DNA of 64,000 nt from Blastomussa wellsi (Eukaryota; Cnidaria; Anthozoa; Scleractinia; Plerogyridae): contig OX393566.1 in NCBI GenBank assembly GCA_947652115.1, positions 22,265,412-22,329,411 on the forward strand, written 5' to 3'. The position numbers were made by a program, and so were the translations under genes. The stretch's first letter is position 1. Each line of letters opens with the position of its first letter. The notes beneath the pieces were generated by a model. It saw only the letters and a program-made list of their open reading frames with translations. It made no database searches and had not been told where the DNA came from. Positions 1 through 11,260 of this stretch are shown here, in pieces.

Positions 1-902
1 GAAGTAATTCAGGATTCGAGGAAGTTACCACACACAAGACTGCAAACTCGCATTATGATACAACGCTTTAATTAAGCAAAAGCAACAGTGGTTGAATTTA
101 TTTATTTATTTTTATGCTAATAGCCCATCAATTTGGCATTTCAACTTTCGTTCTGTCAATTAAATTTTCATTCCTAGATCACATCTTTTCTCGATACGTC
201 CTTTTCAAGCCGCAGACTTAATATTAATAGTATGCATTCTAGATAATTTTTTCTGGCTCTCTCACTTCATGGAAATAATAAAGAAATCCAATTAGTGGTT
301 CCAATTCCAGTTCAAAATCTGTGGGCAAGTTTTCTGCTTGAAAATAAGTTAGTATTAGCGACTATTGAATATTCATTAACCCTAGCTGCTGGTGATGTAA
401 TTGGAACTTTAGTAGTCTCCTGTGAGTTTTATACGACAGTGTCATCTGCGCTTTGTCCAAAACTGATTACGTCCATCCCACCACACCCCTCTCGTTTACT
501 TTATTACCTTTCTCAGTCTACCCCAGACGGGTTTGAATGTTTGCTCGCTTGGTGTAAGACAGAGTAAGCGAATTAATTATAATCTAAAATGGGAGATCAT
601 TGAAAGATCTAGCTTAGCTAGTTCTGACCATTGTTTAAAATTAACTTCTTTAACGAGTTATTTTTTTTTGCTATTTTTTAAATATGCCTAGGAACAGTTT
701 CAGAGTCAAATATTCTAAAAAAGTAGCTCTGAATGAAGAATGTTTTTCTAGCTATTGATTCTTCAGCAAGTGCATTCTCGATCTCAGAGCCGCTGGGCCT
801 GTAAACAGGAAACAAGTGGCTATGGGGACACATGATTTGATTGAATAAAATCTAACAAAGGGAGTCTACCATATTATTTGGTTTAAATGAACTTACGAAA
901 AA
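1..902. other. AT-rich spacer, no gene recognised
   Basis: Short open frames occur here, for example about 90 codons from 295, but none shows a recognisable domain, and none has splice or codon features that set it apart from chance. Nothing is annotated. Confidence 0.5.
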
Positions 903-1135
903 GAGATTTTACATCGGTTGATACTAATTGGATTCCCTCATGCCAAACGGGTGTTCCGACATATGCAAAATTACACATGGTTAAATCTCACATACTGTCG
1001 TACTGTCTGGCAATTTTTGCATTGCTCTGATGGCAGAAAACTCGAACGAATTCAACAACGTGCACTAGGTGCTGCTGTTTATTTTGACAATAAAACAGCG
1101 TACGAGAATGGCTTCGAAATAAGAAGATCATGACA
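903..1135 (+). pseudogene. Fragment of a non-LTR retrotransposon reverse transcriptase C-terminal region
   Basis: A short frame of about 71 codons contains LNLTYCRTVWQFLHCSDGRK followed by LERIQQRALGA. This pattern of aromatics followed by RKLERIQxRAL is typical of the region after the RT core in Jockey/CR1/RTE-like LINEs, where the thumb precedes the C-terminus. Nothing upstream or downstream continues the protein, so this is a short dead relic. The family is recognised from the motif and the exact clade is not determined. Confidence 0.6.
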
Positions 1136-1196
1136 AAAGTGAAAAATTAGGATAAAGTTTCCAAGACGTGTTATTTCTTATTTCCCTTTCCTCATC

Positions 1197-1364
1197 CACC
1201 TTATTCCAAAATGGCTACCATCTTAATATTCTTTTGTTGGTATTCAAATTAGCCCTTCTTGCCTCGTTATTAATCTCAATAATCAAAAGAATATTTTATC
1301 TTGAACGAGGTAACAAGGGCCAATTTGTATGTGCATAAATCAGCGGCCATTTTGGAATAAGGTG
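1197..1364. mobile_element. MITE, 168 bp, TIR CACCTTATTCCAAAATGG (family A, copy 1)
   Basis: The two ends are perfect 18-bp inverted repeats, CACCTTATTCCAAAATGG at the left and its reverse complement at the right. A TA lies at the right edge. A second copy in the opposite orientation is at 29216-29382. The element has no coding capacity and is consistent with a Tc1/mariner-type non-autonomous element inserting at TA (inference). Confidence 0.8.
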
Positions 1365-2933
1365 TATAAGTTAGAAAAATTAATTCTGCAGGTGGGTAAA
1401 GTTATCAATTTCACCACGTTTGAACATAAAATGACGTTTGACCTGTTACCTAGCAACCAACAATTTAAATGCAAATTCTTAACTTTTCCTTCTGTGATTT
1501 ATGAATATACCGTGAGTTCTGCGAGCCGTTCGCTAAAAACAACAAATCATTTTTAGTGGTTACCATACACTAGATAACAGGCTAAATGGTTTTGAAGCAA
1601 CACAAAAAGGTAAGCTTCTGTGTGCAGGAATTAATTTTTTAGTCATTTCGCTGGGGAAACATTGTGAACTAACGAATTAACTAATTTTTTAGTTCAGGCT
1701 GGACGGGTGGCGAGTGTTTCCTCGATTCAAATACTAACAAAAAACTAAAACATAATGCGAATGCAATTTATCTTTCATATCTTATAAAGACTGCTTCTTG
1801 CCACGAAATTTTAGAAGTGTAAATGTAAGGTTAGAATCTTTGGACAGGTATTTTACTTAGCTTTAAAAGAAAAAGAATAATTACCATTTACCAATCTTTT
1901 TTCTCTCTTTTTTCCAATGTTTTTGTGCCCTAACAAGCCAGCAGTCGAAACGTTTTGAAGACTATGCTTTAAAATTTACTTTGTGCATGTTTAAGTCTTT
2001 AGCTACATTAACATATTTCTCATTACGGATATTACCTTGGATAAGTAAGTATATGCACACTTTAATATGCATCGTGTTAATTCTTAATTGCGTCAGAACA
2101 CAAACCCTTGCTAGAACAAGTAAACAAAACAAGTCTTCAGAGGAATGCATCCTTAAGAACATTGCCGTTATAAGTATAACCTTTATTTGCGTGGTCTTCC
2201 AACGGAAAAAGGAACTTAAGCAACGACGAAAGCGACACCGGCGACACCGGTTGGTTAAAAATAAATTTGTATTTTACGTACGAATCTCACAATTGTCTTG
2301 GCTTGGCCGTGACCCCGTGTAGAAAAAAAAAAAAGTACAACAGCAGAATGTGTCAACATTAAACTGGTATTATATAGTGATATTTCTTGCTCACAAATAT
2401 TGGCGTTACATTTCTTTTGATATTCAAATTTGCCAACCACGGAACAACAGAAGTCATTGTTTCAACAGCCAATTAAGTTCTGGTTAGCATGTTAATAACA
2501 ATTGGTGACGTCACGAGAAATATCGCAAAACAAACACCCTAAATATTAGATATAGTTAATCCCAACCGTACGGTCATTCTTTCTTTGTTTTGTTCTTCTC
2601 AGTCGTTGCATTTGCTGATCACATCCAACCAGGATCTAGTTCCTTTGAATAACGTCCATTGGCCCTTTGTAAAGAACACAGTGTTCATTCAAAAACAAGA
2701 CACTCACAATTCACGCGCCAGACACTTTCACAATTCAAAACTAGTTCACCAGCTTAAACTCGTAAGCAGGTTTTCGTCGCAGTATACGAAGAGCACTAAA
2801 AAATCCGATTGGCCAATCTTTCATTTCATCTGAACCCTTGTTTCGATAAGAAGGTCGTTTTCTGGTAGCATTTTTTCGACTGCTGTTACCCAAATACCGA
2901 GTGCTTTCTTTAAGAATTGCTTTATTTCCATAG
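1365..2933. other. Spacer upstream of K2P gene 1
   Basis: AT-rich sequence with no coding exon that I can support. The 5' untranslated exon and promoter of the K2P gene starting at 2938 are probably here, because that coding exon begins just after a splice acceptor (AG at 2932-2933). I could not place the upstream exon or a TATA box. Confidence 0.4.
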
Positions 2934-2937
2934 ACAA

Positions 2938-4869
2938 ATGCATCCTCTCCTTGGAAAAGCATTGGTGCGTCTTGGAATGCTTCTAGCATACGGCTGTTTT
3001 TTTGCTTGGGTTTTCACCTTAATTGAAAGAAAAGATAAATCAGCACAGGAAAGAATGGAAAAGATGTTAATGGAACTGCGGATGGAAATGAATATTAAAT
3101 ATACATGCAACATGACGAATAATGACTTCAAGAAGTTTGTAAGAAGAGCCGCTACGGCAGCGTTAACAGGCGATGAACTTGACTGGAGTTTTTGGAACAG
3201 CGCAGAATTTGTTTTTGCTGCTCTTACCACAGTAGGTAAATAGTCATGAGTGAGTGACAAGTTACAAGCGACAATATCTCTAAAACTATTGATACAGTGT
3301 TCTTGAAACTTAGCACCAAAAATGTGCATCACAAAAGAAACAAAATGATCCCTTAGTGCTGTTGTCATGACAACAGTTTTGCAGCTAGTGCTGTCTTAAT
3401 AAAAACTGAAATTCCCAGAGTCATCTACCACAGCCAATCCGATGATGGGAATTGAGGCAATATGGGAACTATGTCTGTTCCAAGTAGGACCCTTTGTCTC
3501 ACTTTAGACATTACAAATGGAGATATCTTTTTGACAGAGAGAGACTGGAGCTGAAAGAGTTGCTATGGCAATAATTCTAAGGGGTCATTTTCTTTCTTTC
3601 GGGATGCACATTTGTGGTGAAAAGTTTCAAGAACACTGCATCAATAGTTTTAGAGATATTGTTATTTTACCATTTTTTAGTTCAAACCAGCTGACATCAT
3701 CACTGATCTAATTTGCATAATAGAAAAATGTCAATATCCCTAAAACGAAAAAAGATATTTCAAAAAGAAACATGCCATTCTTCTGAATTTTGGAAGGCCT
3801 TTCAAATAAGAAGAAAATATTTTTCATGTCATATACACTTTAAGCAATTCAACCATTATGTCCCACGCGTGTTTATTGGGTTGAGCGCTCTCTTTTGTAA
3901 GTGCATTTTAATTATCTTTTCCGATCTTCTGAAATTTTACACACAAGTTTTAAGTGATATCTGTCAGTCTTAAAAATGAACGGTACTGTGTAGGTATCAC
4001 ATTTATACGGTAGGTGAGACAAACGCATGGTAGACAAACTATAAAAGAAACGCTTGTTTAGGAAATATATGGTTTGGATTATCGTTGAAGTTGCTGTTTG
4101 GCAGATTATTTTGGTTATTAGAAAATAAATTCACCTTAGCATATGAAAAATAATTGCATTTATTAAGAAAGAGGAGTCTTCAGAAAATGCCTTATATTTT
4201 AGACCATTTGCTTTTGATCCGCTCCAAATATCAAATTCGTTTCTAGGATACGGGCATATCACACCTGAAACGCCCCTCGGCCAAGGCATCACAATCGTCG
4301 TCTGTATCATTGGCATTCCCATAACAATGCTGGCATTTAAAACGACGGGACAGCTACTTGCCACTTCCATTAAGTACCTTGTCCTCAAAACAGAAACAGC
4401 TCTGCTGAAAAGGGCGGAACCGAAGCACATAAAAAAGAAAACATTTTTTGTGGCATGTACTTTCGTGGCCTTCCTACTCATCTTGACTGGCATCTCTGCT
4501 ATTTACTTGGAAAATTGGACTTTTATGGAAGGCCTTTACGCCTGGTTTACTACTTTTACGACGATCGGTTTTGGCGACTATGTGTTATTTGAATCTCTTG
4601 CCAGAAATGTCGACCAAGGAAAAATCTCCGAAAACAAATTGATTGGTCAGGGCATTGTCTTTACTATACCTTACCTGGTTGGCTTGAGTCTAACGTCGTG
4701 TATTTTGAGCTGCCTTGTTGATTCCGTGGATGAAATACGTGGCTTTTGTGATCGCCATACGAACTGTTGTCAAAGCTTCACTGCATTCATGAGAGGACTG
4801 CTCTGTCGGAAGGACACTAGTTATGATATTAGAGAAGGAAACACTGACATTCGCTGTGAAGCAACTTAA
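2938..4869 (+). CDS. Two-pore domain potassium channel (K2P), copy 1
   Basis: Predicted background K+ channel subunit, functional as a dimer in the plasma membrane. Coding exons are 2938-3235 and 4247-4869, giving 306 aa, and the 1,011-bp intron splits the glycine codon of filter 1 (TTVG|YG). Order: M1 about residues 5-27 ending FTLIE; extracellular cap about 30-85 with sequon NMT; pore 1 TTVGYGHITP near 97-106; M2 (CIIGIPITMLA); cytosolic loop with KTETALLKRAEPKH; M3; pore 2 TTIGFGDY; M4 (PYLVGLSLTSCIL); short tail. The ATG is four bases into an exon that follows an AG acceptor, so a 5' non-coding exon is expected. The cap carries a cysteine (KYTCNMT), as in K2Ps with a disulfide-linked cap; the other three copies lack it. 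Length is short for the family because the C-terminal tail is small. KCNK subfamily is not determined. Confidence 0.9.
3271..3661. repeat. Foldback element in the K2P-1 intron
   Basis: Arms of about 83 bp at 3271-3353 and 3579-3661 are imperfect inverted repeats of each other; the left begins ACAATATCTCTAAAACTATT. The interior is non-coding. Its position inside the intron suggests a non-autonomous DNA transposon insertion. Confidence 0.75.
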
Positions 4870-4939
4870 GAAATGGATGCCTGCACGCAGTTTTAAACAG
4901 GTTTTAGACATTCCTCTTGATATGGTGTCAATCTACTCA

Positions 4940-5100
4940 GGAGCGGATCTACAGGTACGGTGCAGGAGGTGCGCACCCCTCCCTGAGATGACCTGCGGCT
5001 TTTTAACATAACTAGTATTCTGCTATTCTGCTGTCTCCCATAAATTACGCATTCCTTAGTGGTGCACCCCCTCCTGAGAAAAATCCTGGATCCGCCCCTA
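4940..5100. mobile_element. MITE with GGATCCGCCCCT-type ends
   Basis: The left end (GGAGCGGATCTACAGG) and right end (CCTGGATCCGCCCCT) form an inverted repeat. Inner inverted segments follow, with GTGCACCCC-like boxes on both sides. It starts about 70 bp after the K2P-1 stop codon and so probably lies in that gene's 3' UTR. The GGGGCGGATCCAG end resembles widespread hAT-like MITEs of animals (from memory). Confidence 0.65.
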
Positions 5101-5124
5101 CTACTATGCGTCTTAGTGTGGCCA

Positions 5125-5303
5125 CCCAACAAACTTTTTTGACAAGGTATAACTAGCCAATCAAAGAGCGCGAATTTGTTTGAGCTGTCCCGCCTCCCTG
5201 TAATGTTCAAAGATGTTGTCACGAAACCTGTCGCGTTTTCAACAAGGAGGCGAGACAACTCACAATAATTCGCTTCCTCTGACTTGTTAAAAAGTTTGTT
5301 GGG
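5125..5303. mobile_element. MITE, 179 bp, ends CCCAACAAACTTTTTT
   Basis: CCCAACAAACTTTTTTGACA at the left pairs with TGTTAAAAAGTTTGTTGGG at the right. Internal boxes GAGCTGTCCCGCCTCC and GGAGGCGAGACAACTC pair as well, so most of the element can fold into one long hairpin. Confidence 0.75.
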
Positions 5304-5556
5304 TACAGCTGACAAACAAACTACGTATTTTCTACAATAGTTAATGAAAAATGGTTTGCAATGTCAAAAAATGGACCGGTTTTATGATGTTTTAGTGAAA
5401 GGTGTATCATAAGTTTACGTGCATCAATAGTATGTTCAGTGTACAAGACGCTTGATTCCACAACCTGCTATATGCATGTTGCAGTAACCAAATTAGGAAA
5501 ATAGTGATAGATGCAGTATATAATTACTTACATGATTTGGTTATCAATATGAACGA

Positions 5557-5850
5557 CAGGGCGGAAAAGCGATATACGACCTCCCGTTATAAGGACGCCA
5601 ATAAATATATAAGCTCAATAATTTGTATACAAGCCCTTTAAAATAACAAAATGTCAAATGGGACCAAAATTTGCTGAAGGCGAACCTTGAGATGTAAGGC
5701 CCTGTACTTTGGGAGAGGTGAGATTTTGATCGGCAACACATCGTTACATCAGTAACACATAATTTTCTCAAATATCCCTGATTAAGTTTAGTAAAGATGA
5801 ACACGTTTTGACCTATGTTAACACAAATGTAAAATGGCACATTCAGCGTA
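5557..5850 (+). mobile_element. MITE family B, copy truncated at its right end
   Basis: Starts CAGGGCGGAAAAGCG and matches the complete element at 35122-35470 in the same order over nearly its full length, with a few small indels. Shared blocks include GACCTCCCGTTATAAGGAC and GTCAAATGGGACCAAAATTT. The terminal copy of the inverted repeat at the right is missing. Confidence 0.8.
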
Positions 5851-5953
5851 GTTTACATGTGAAGATATCACCGTTGCTATGGTTATGTAATGAATTGCAG
5901 CCAAAGTGAAAAGGTTTGGAAGTTCATTGGTGTTTATATAATAAATAGAATGT

Positions 5954-6280
5954 TACATGGCCGCTTGGAGATACGAAATAGGCCATTTTACAGTTCTGTG
6001 CTTAGTTACCAAGCCTTTGAGTGGAAGTGAGGCTGAAGGTGACCTTGCTTAGATACAAGCCCTCTTGCTTTTTATATGTAAATTCTTTTGTTGTTACGCT
6101 AACTACTTTCTGGTCTTTATCATGACAAGGTCACCCCGAAGCCTTGTTACATATCATAGAACTGTAAAATGGTCTATTTATTTTCTCGTGTTGAAACACA
6201 TTTCACTTGTTCGCTGCGCTCACTCGTGAAATATCTTCCAACACTCGAAGAAAAATTTCGTATCTCCCCGCGGCCATGTA
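5954..6280. repeat. Foldback element, about 327 bp
   Basis: Outer arms ACATGGCCGC...GGAGATACGAAAT and ATTTCGTATCTCC...GCGGCCATGT are inverted. A second inner pair (GGCCATTTTACAGTTCTGTG and ATAGAACTGTAAAATGGTC) sits inside. The phrase TTCGCTGCGCTCACTCGT in this element recurs in the large repeat at 9355-10318. Confidence 0.7.
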
Positions 6281-8013
6281 CGTATCATCTGTTTATCTCG
6301 CCGTAACTTCAGTTTAAGTTTTCTTCTGTTTGGCCCTCTTCTATAAATTCGGGCGACGGATATCAAATTGGACGTGGTATAATTATTGTCTGATGCCTGT
6401 CGTCCGATTTTGTACCACATGATGTGTTTTAACCGATGATCGAGTCAAAAATTAATCGGCGAGCCCGAGGAAATAGTATCCCATCCAGGTAAATAGAACA
6501 ACATTCTCTGTCGCCCCATGCTACAAACTGATGTCAGTTTTCAGGGTCGGTTTAACCTGAAAGCAGACCTTTTGGATCACTGACAAGCTCTATGAATAAA
6601 CATGTTAAACCATTTTCTGGCATAAATTTAAAATATTTGAGTGACGACGCGTTATTTAATGCAAATGTATAAATTTCCGACATGTGTCCGAATAGGAGTT
6701 TGGAACTGTATCGCAAATGTATGAATCGTGCCTTATTAAGCGAGTCCTGGCTCTGGCTCTCTGTTTAAGGAACATGCACGGGCAATGGTGCGACTGAAGC
6801 AAAGCAAGAAACTGGGCTTCTGCTGGGCTATTGCAAGAAAATGTCCTAACATACACCATATCACAAATTTTAGTCAGCAGGTGCATAGATAAACCTGTAT
6901 ATCAAATCTTCAGTCATGTGTCAAAAATATACATCAACTTACGTAGCAACCGCTTTTCTTAGACAGCATTTAGATGCAAATTGCTAATAAAGAAACCCCT
7001 TGTTAAAACCGAAGCAAAACAGGTATCACCGTAGCTTGTATAAAGTTCGTGAAGTTAAACCTTAATCAAACGCCAGGGTCTAAGATAAAGTGTTTCAAAA
7101 AACATTACAAAGGTATACAAACTAAAGGTAAGGTTTTATGCATGGATTTTTCATCTGTTTATATAAAAAAATATTTAGGATTAAGTATACCAACGAGCGA
7201 CTGGTGATCGCTTTGGTTATCGTACGAATGGCTAAAATATTCGCTTAGTTCTTTTGCTAAAAGTGTTATTTGTATTTTATTTCAGTTTTAGTTTAGGAAC
7301 ATAAATAAGTGATATAGCTTTGCTGAACAGTTTTTAATACGTAAATTTATTTTTTTAATTACTGTCTTAGCTAACTGGGAGGACAAAATATTAGTTCAGT
7401 TTAATTAAATACGAAGAAGTACTTTAACTGTTAAAGAGCGTGTTACGTGTTTGTATCCAGTTATCGCAGGCTAGATCACCAGGTGAGCGTCATTAAGTCC
7501 ACCAGCGACAAAAATAAAAACATATGGTAAGATTTCAAAGGACAGGTCGCAAAACCGTCTGCATATCACAACAGTCGGTCACATATATACAATCGCCGGT
7601 AGCTCAATAAAGGTGGCCGAACACTGTTTCGCCCGCGCTCTGCAGTCGGTGGTGCGGATGCGAGGCAGCGCGCACACAAGTATTACACAAGAACAAACAT
7701 GGAGCCAAGATTTTTGTTCTAAGGCGGTTTTGTAAGAGGTTTTTTTCTTTTCAAAATGATAGTGTGCTGTAAGCTTTAATCTTTTCGTCAGGATTATTAT
7801 TGAAATCATTGATTATTATTTTAAAACGTTTCTAGCGCGATACAGCAAGAGAGTAAATAGGATAGTATGCGAGTAACATGGCGGGTTATTCTCAGTACAA
7901 AAACAACGTTAAGTTATTAGTTAAGTTATGAGTTACATAACACAGTTTACTTTCCCAACATGTCATGAAAAATTTAACCTTACTTTAACTATTACTTCTA
8001 GGATATTCGATAG
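6281..8013. other. Spacer between K2P genes 1 and 2
   Basis: No exon or named repeat is recognised. The 5' non-coding exon of K2P gene 2 is probably in this stretch or further left, but I could not locate it. Confidence 0.4.
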
Positions 8014-8017
8014 ACAA

Positions 8018-9196
8018 ATGCATCCACTTCTTGGAAAAGCCTTAATTCGTGTTGCGTTCTTTTGCGTATACGGCTTGTTCGTTGCTTGGATTTTCACACT
8101 GATTGAGAAAAAGGATGAACCCGCCCAAGAAAAAATGAAAAGGACATTGTCAAAACTGAAAGAAGAAACGTTTATTAAGTATAACATTACAGAAAACGAC
8201 TTCGATAGCTTAGTGAAAAGAGCTGTAGTGGCGGTGGAGGAAGGTGAAGAACTGGACTGGAATTTTATGAACAGCTGTGGATTCGTCTTCGCTGCTCTTA
8301 CGACAATAGGTAAGACAAAACTATTTCCTGTTTCGCTATTTACTTTGTGAAACACCAGTAAAAGTTAAAAGGATAGAAGGGATGCTAGGAAAGGTAGGAG
8401 TAGAGGGATTATGAAAAAAATTATACATGGATGCTTCGTCTCGAGTTATAAAGTAACAAAAGGTGCTAAAGGTGAATTAAATAGATCGCTTGAGCGAATA
8501 TGATGTTTCAAGTGTCAGTCCGTCGGAGGAAGAAAATAGTTTTTCCTACGGAGGACTAATCGCTTGAGTTGTTAGCTTTATAAATAAGCCTTATGCGTGA
8601 TGACGTCATATGCTCAAAATTCATAGCCAAGCTTCGTTTTCGAGAATTATTCCCATCCCTCTATCACCTTTATGCCCTTTTCACGTGAGTATTCTTTTCA
8701 TCTTTTCTGATTTGGAAATTCATTCATGATAAAATTTACATGTTTGCACTTCGAAAGCTATTCGGTACGACTCGATTAATGTACCTTTTTAAAGTTGATA
8801 ATAAACTGTTTAACTTGCCCATCAACTCCAAACACTACAGGTTCTTTAGAAAGGACTATCTGTTATAACACCAGATACGTCTCCAAACAAAACGTGTATA
8901 ATTGGAATTAAAGTCCGTGCTAATTTGGGCAAACAAACAATATCTTACAACATTCCAATGTTATGTCATTAACTTCTCTTAAAAACTGAAATCTCATTGT
9001 TGTCTGCACAGTAATCTGAGAGGTTGGTCCTAGTTCCTAAAAAAATAATCTTTATGTCATGCAGATACACTTCGTCTCTAATGCCTGAGTTTGATCTCTA
9101 AATAATTCACTAACATAAAAAAATCTTTGAACTGAACCGACTCGAAGACAATTGTCTTGATACAGTCCTCGGGCTCTTATATTTAATAATAAACAA

Positions 9197-9230
<34 letters not shown>

Positions 9231-11136
9231 TCTTTCTCTTTTATTATTATTGAATCAACTATTTTTAAAAGAGGAAAGAAAACGTTGTTATTGTAACGGT
9301 TATGTTATGTTATTGTAACGGTTATGTTGTGTTGTTGTTATAAGGAAACAATCTATTACAGTGCGGCTACTATAACCGGGGTCGCCCAGACAAAGTTAAC
9401 CAATCACAAAGCAGAACGGAAACAATAGATTTCAGCATTTGTTTTAACTTCAGCCAATGAAATGTCGAGTACAGAACAACGAAATTTCAACTTGTTCGTT
9501 CGCCACGAAAACAGATCGATAAAAATTTTGGCCGTATGGCGTTGAGTTTTCAATTGATTTCGATTGCATCCCTTTTGAACTTGAGTAGTTGTGACAGCAA
9601 CATTTGGAAGGTAAATATTAGCGATGTTTATGAAAGGGAAGTTCAAAACATGGAAAGCAACGACCGTACCGTTTGTCTCAACTGTGCGTGGCGGAGTTCG
9701 CTCGTGACAATTTCAAGTTTTCTCTACGGCATCAACTGGAGTTATTGGAAGTACCATTTGGAAAATATAGATTACTTCATAGAAAGTGCGACGTACGGAG
9801 TTTTATTCACGAGTTGCAAAACTTTGGAAAACTCACTCGTTCGCTGCGCTCACTCGTTCGTTTTCCAAAGTTTTGCGACGAGTGAATAATAATCCGTACA
9901 AAGCACTTTCTATGCTGTAATTTGTTAATCAACCATTGTAAACTTAAAGCGATTTTTCTAGTCTAGTCTAGCATTGAGACAAACGGTACGATCGTTGCTT
10001 TCCCCAGGCTGTTTCGAACTTCTCTTTCATAAACATCGCTAATATTTACCTTCCAAATGTTCCTGTCACAACTACTCAAGTTCAAAAGGGATGCAATCAA
10101 AATTAATTGAAAACTCAGCGCCGTACAGCCAAAATTTATCTGTTTTTTATCTGTTTTTATCTGTTTTCGTGGCGAACGAACAAGTTGAAATTTCATTGTT
10201 CTGTACACGACATTTCATTGGCTGAAGTTAAAAAATGCTGAAATCTATTGTTTCCGTTCTGCTTTGTGATTGGCTAACTTTGTCTGGGTGACCCCGTTTA
10301 CAGTAACCGCACTGTAATATAGTCACAACTTTCCTGAACAAAGAGTTCATAGATAAAGTAGTTAATAGATATTTCGATGGCCGCAAATGGATTGTTCAAC
10401 GACTCTAAAGTCTGGCGGTGGTGGTGAAATGTAGTATTTAAATATTGATTTTTAAAATTGAAATAAGTTCCATTTGTTCTAATTAATTAGTATCATTATA
10501 ATTTTAGGATATGGACATATCACACCAAGGACACAACTCGGCCAAGGTATCACCATTCTTGTCTGTATCATTGGTATTCCTATAACAATGCTGGCTTTGA
10601 AAACCTCGGGAGAGCTCTTAGCTACATCCTTCACGTTTCTTGTCATTAAAACAGAAACTGTTTTACTTAAAAGAGATGAGCCGAAGCACGTCAAAAAGAA
10701 AACCTTTTTTGTGGCCTGTGCACTGATGACTGTCCTTACCGTTGTCGCAAGTTTATTGAGTACTTATTTTGAAGGCTGGAATTTCATGGAGGGTTTGTAC
10801 GCATGGTTTATAACGTTTACAACGATTGGTTTTGGGGATTACGTGCAACTTGAATCGTATGCGAGGAAGAAAGCCCACGGAGAATCCCCCAAAACGTCAT
10901 TACTCGTCCATAGCATTATCTTTGCTGTCCCATACTTGGTTGGCTTAAGTCTTACTTCATGCATTTTGAACTGCCTTGTAGACTCCATAGATCACATACG
11001 TAATTTTCGTGATCGCTACATGAACTGTTGTTCCGGCTTCATTTCGCTCATAAGACGACTGCCCTGTCGCAAAAACTCAAATCATAATCTAGCAGAAGAG
11101 CTCAGTCATGAAAAAAATGAGTTAAGCTCTGTGTAG
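8018..11136 (+). CDS. Two-pore domain potassium channel (K2P), copy 2
   Basis: Same gene design as copy 1. Exons 8018-8309 and 10508-11136 give 306 aa, with a 2,198-bp phase-1 intron inside filter 1 (TTIG|YG). M1 (MHPLLGKALIRVAFFCVYG) runs into FTLIEKKDE. The cap has sequon NIT and no cysteine, but the pore-1 helix has NSCGFVFAALTTIGYG. Pore 2 is TTIGFGDY and M4 begins VPYLVGLSLTSCIL. The tail contains NCC and PCRK, with cysteines close to the membrane. An in-frame ATG at 7928 would add 30 residues but reads through the acceptor at 8012-8013, so I prefer 8018. A 964-bp transposon-like repeat accounts for much of the intron. Confidence 0.9.
9199..9230. repeat. (ATT)n microsatellite
   Basis: About ten tandem ATT units in the intron of K2P gene 2. 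Confidence 0.9.
9355..10318. mobile_element. Long-TIR DNA element (964 bp) in the K2P-2 intron
   Basis: The first and last roughly 340 bp (9355-9690 and 9963-10318) are inverted copies of each other, starting ATTACAGTGCGG and ending CCGCACTGTAAT. The centre (about 9787-9907) is itself a second palindrome around TCGTTCGCTGCGCTCACTCG. Open frames on both strands here are caused by the inverted repeat and do not resemble a transposase. It is best read as a non-autonomous foldback element. Confidence 0.85.
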
Positions 11137-11260
11137 AATAACGATGAGACAAGCCCCTGTTTTACTCCGTTTAGCGTCGTCCGACCAAAACCTCGTCACG
11201 AGGAAGCTCATTTGACTCAGTCAAACGTTTTTCACGTTTACTGTGAAATATAGACATTAT
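11137..11260. other. Probable 3' UTR of K2P gene 2
   Basis: Begins after the TAG stop of K2P gene 2. No convincing AATAAA was seen before the next repeat starts. Confidence 0.35.

Noticed and set aside
2922..3368. Minus-strand open frame of 148 codons over the first exon of K2P gene 1
   Set aside because: It is the reverse shadow of a recognised exon and an inverted repeat, with no domain of its own.
7928..8017. In-frame ATG upstream of K2P copy 2 giving 30 more residues
   Set aside because: It reads across the acceptor that all four K2P genes have a few bases before their MHP-start ATG, and the extra residues have no counterpart in the other copies.
9536..9889. Open frame of 117 codons in the K2P-2 intron
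   Set aside because: It lies in one arm and the central palindrome of a foldback element; similar codons appear reversed in the other arm.
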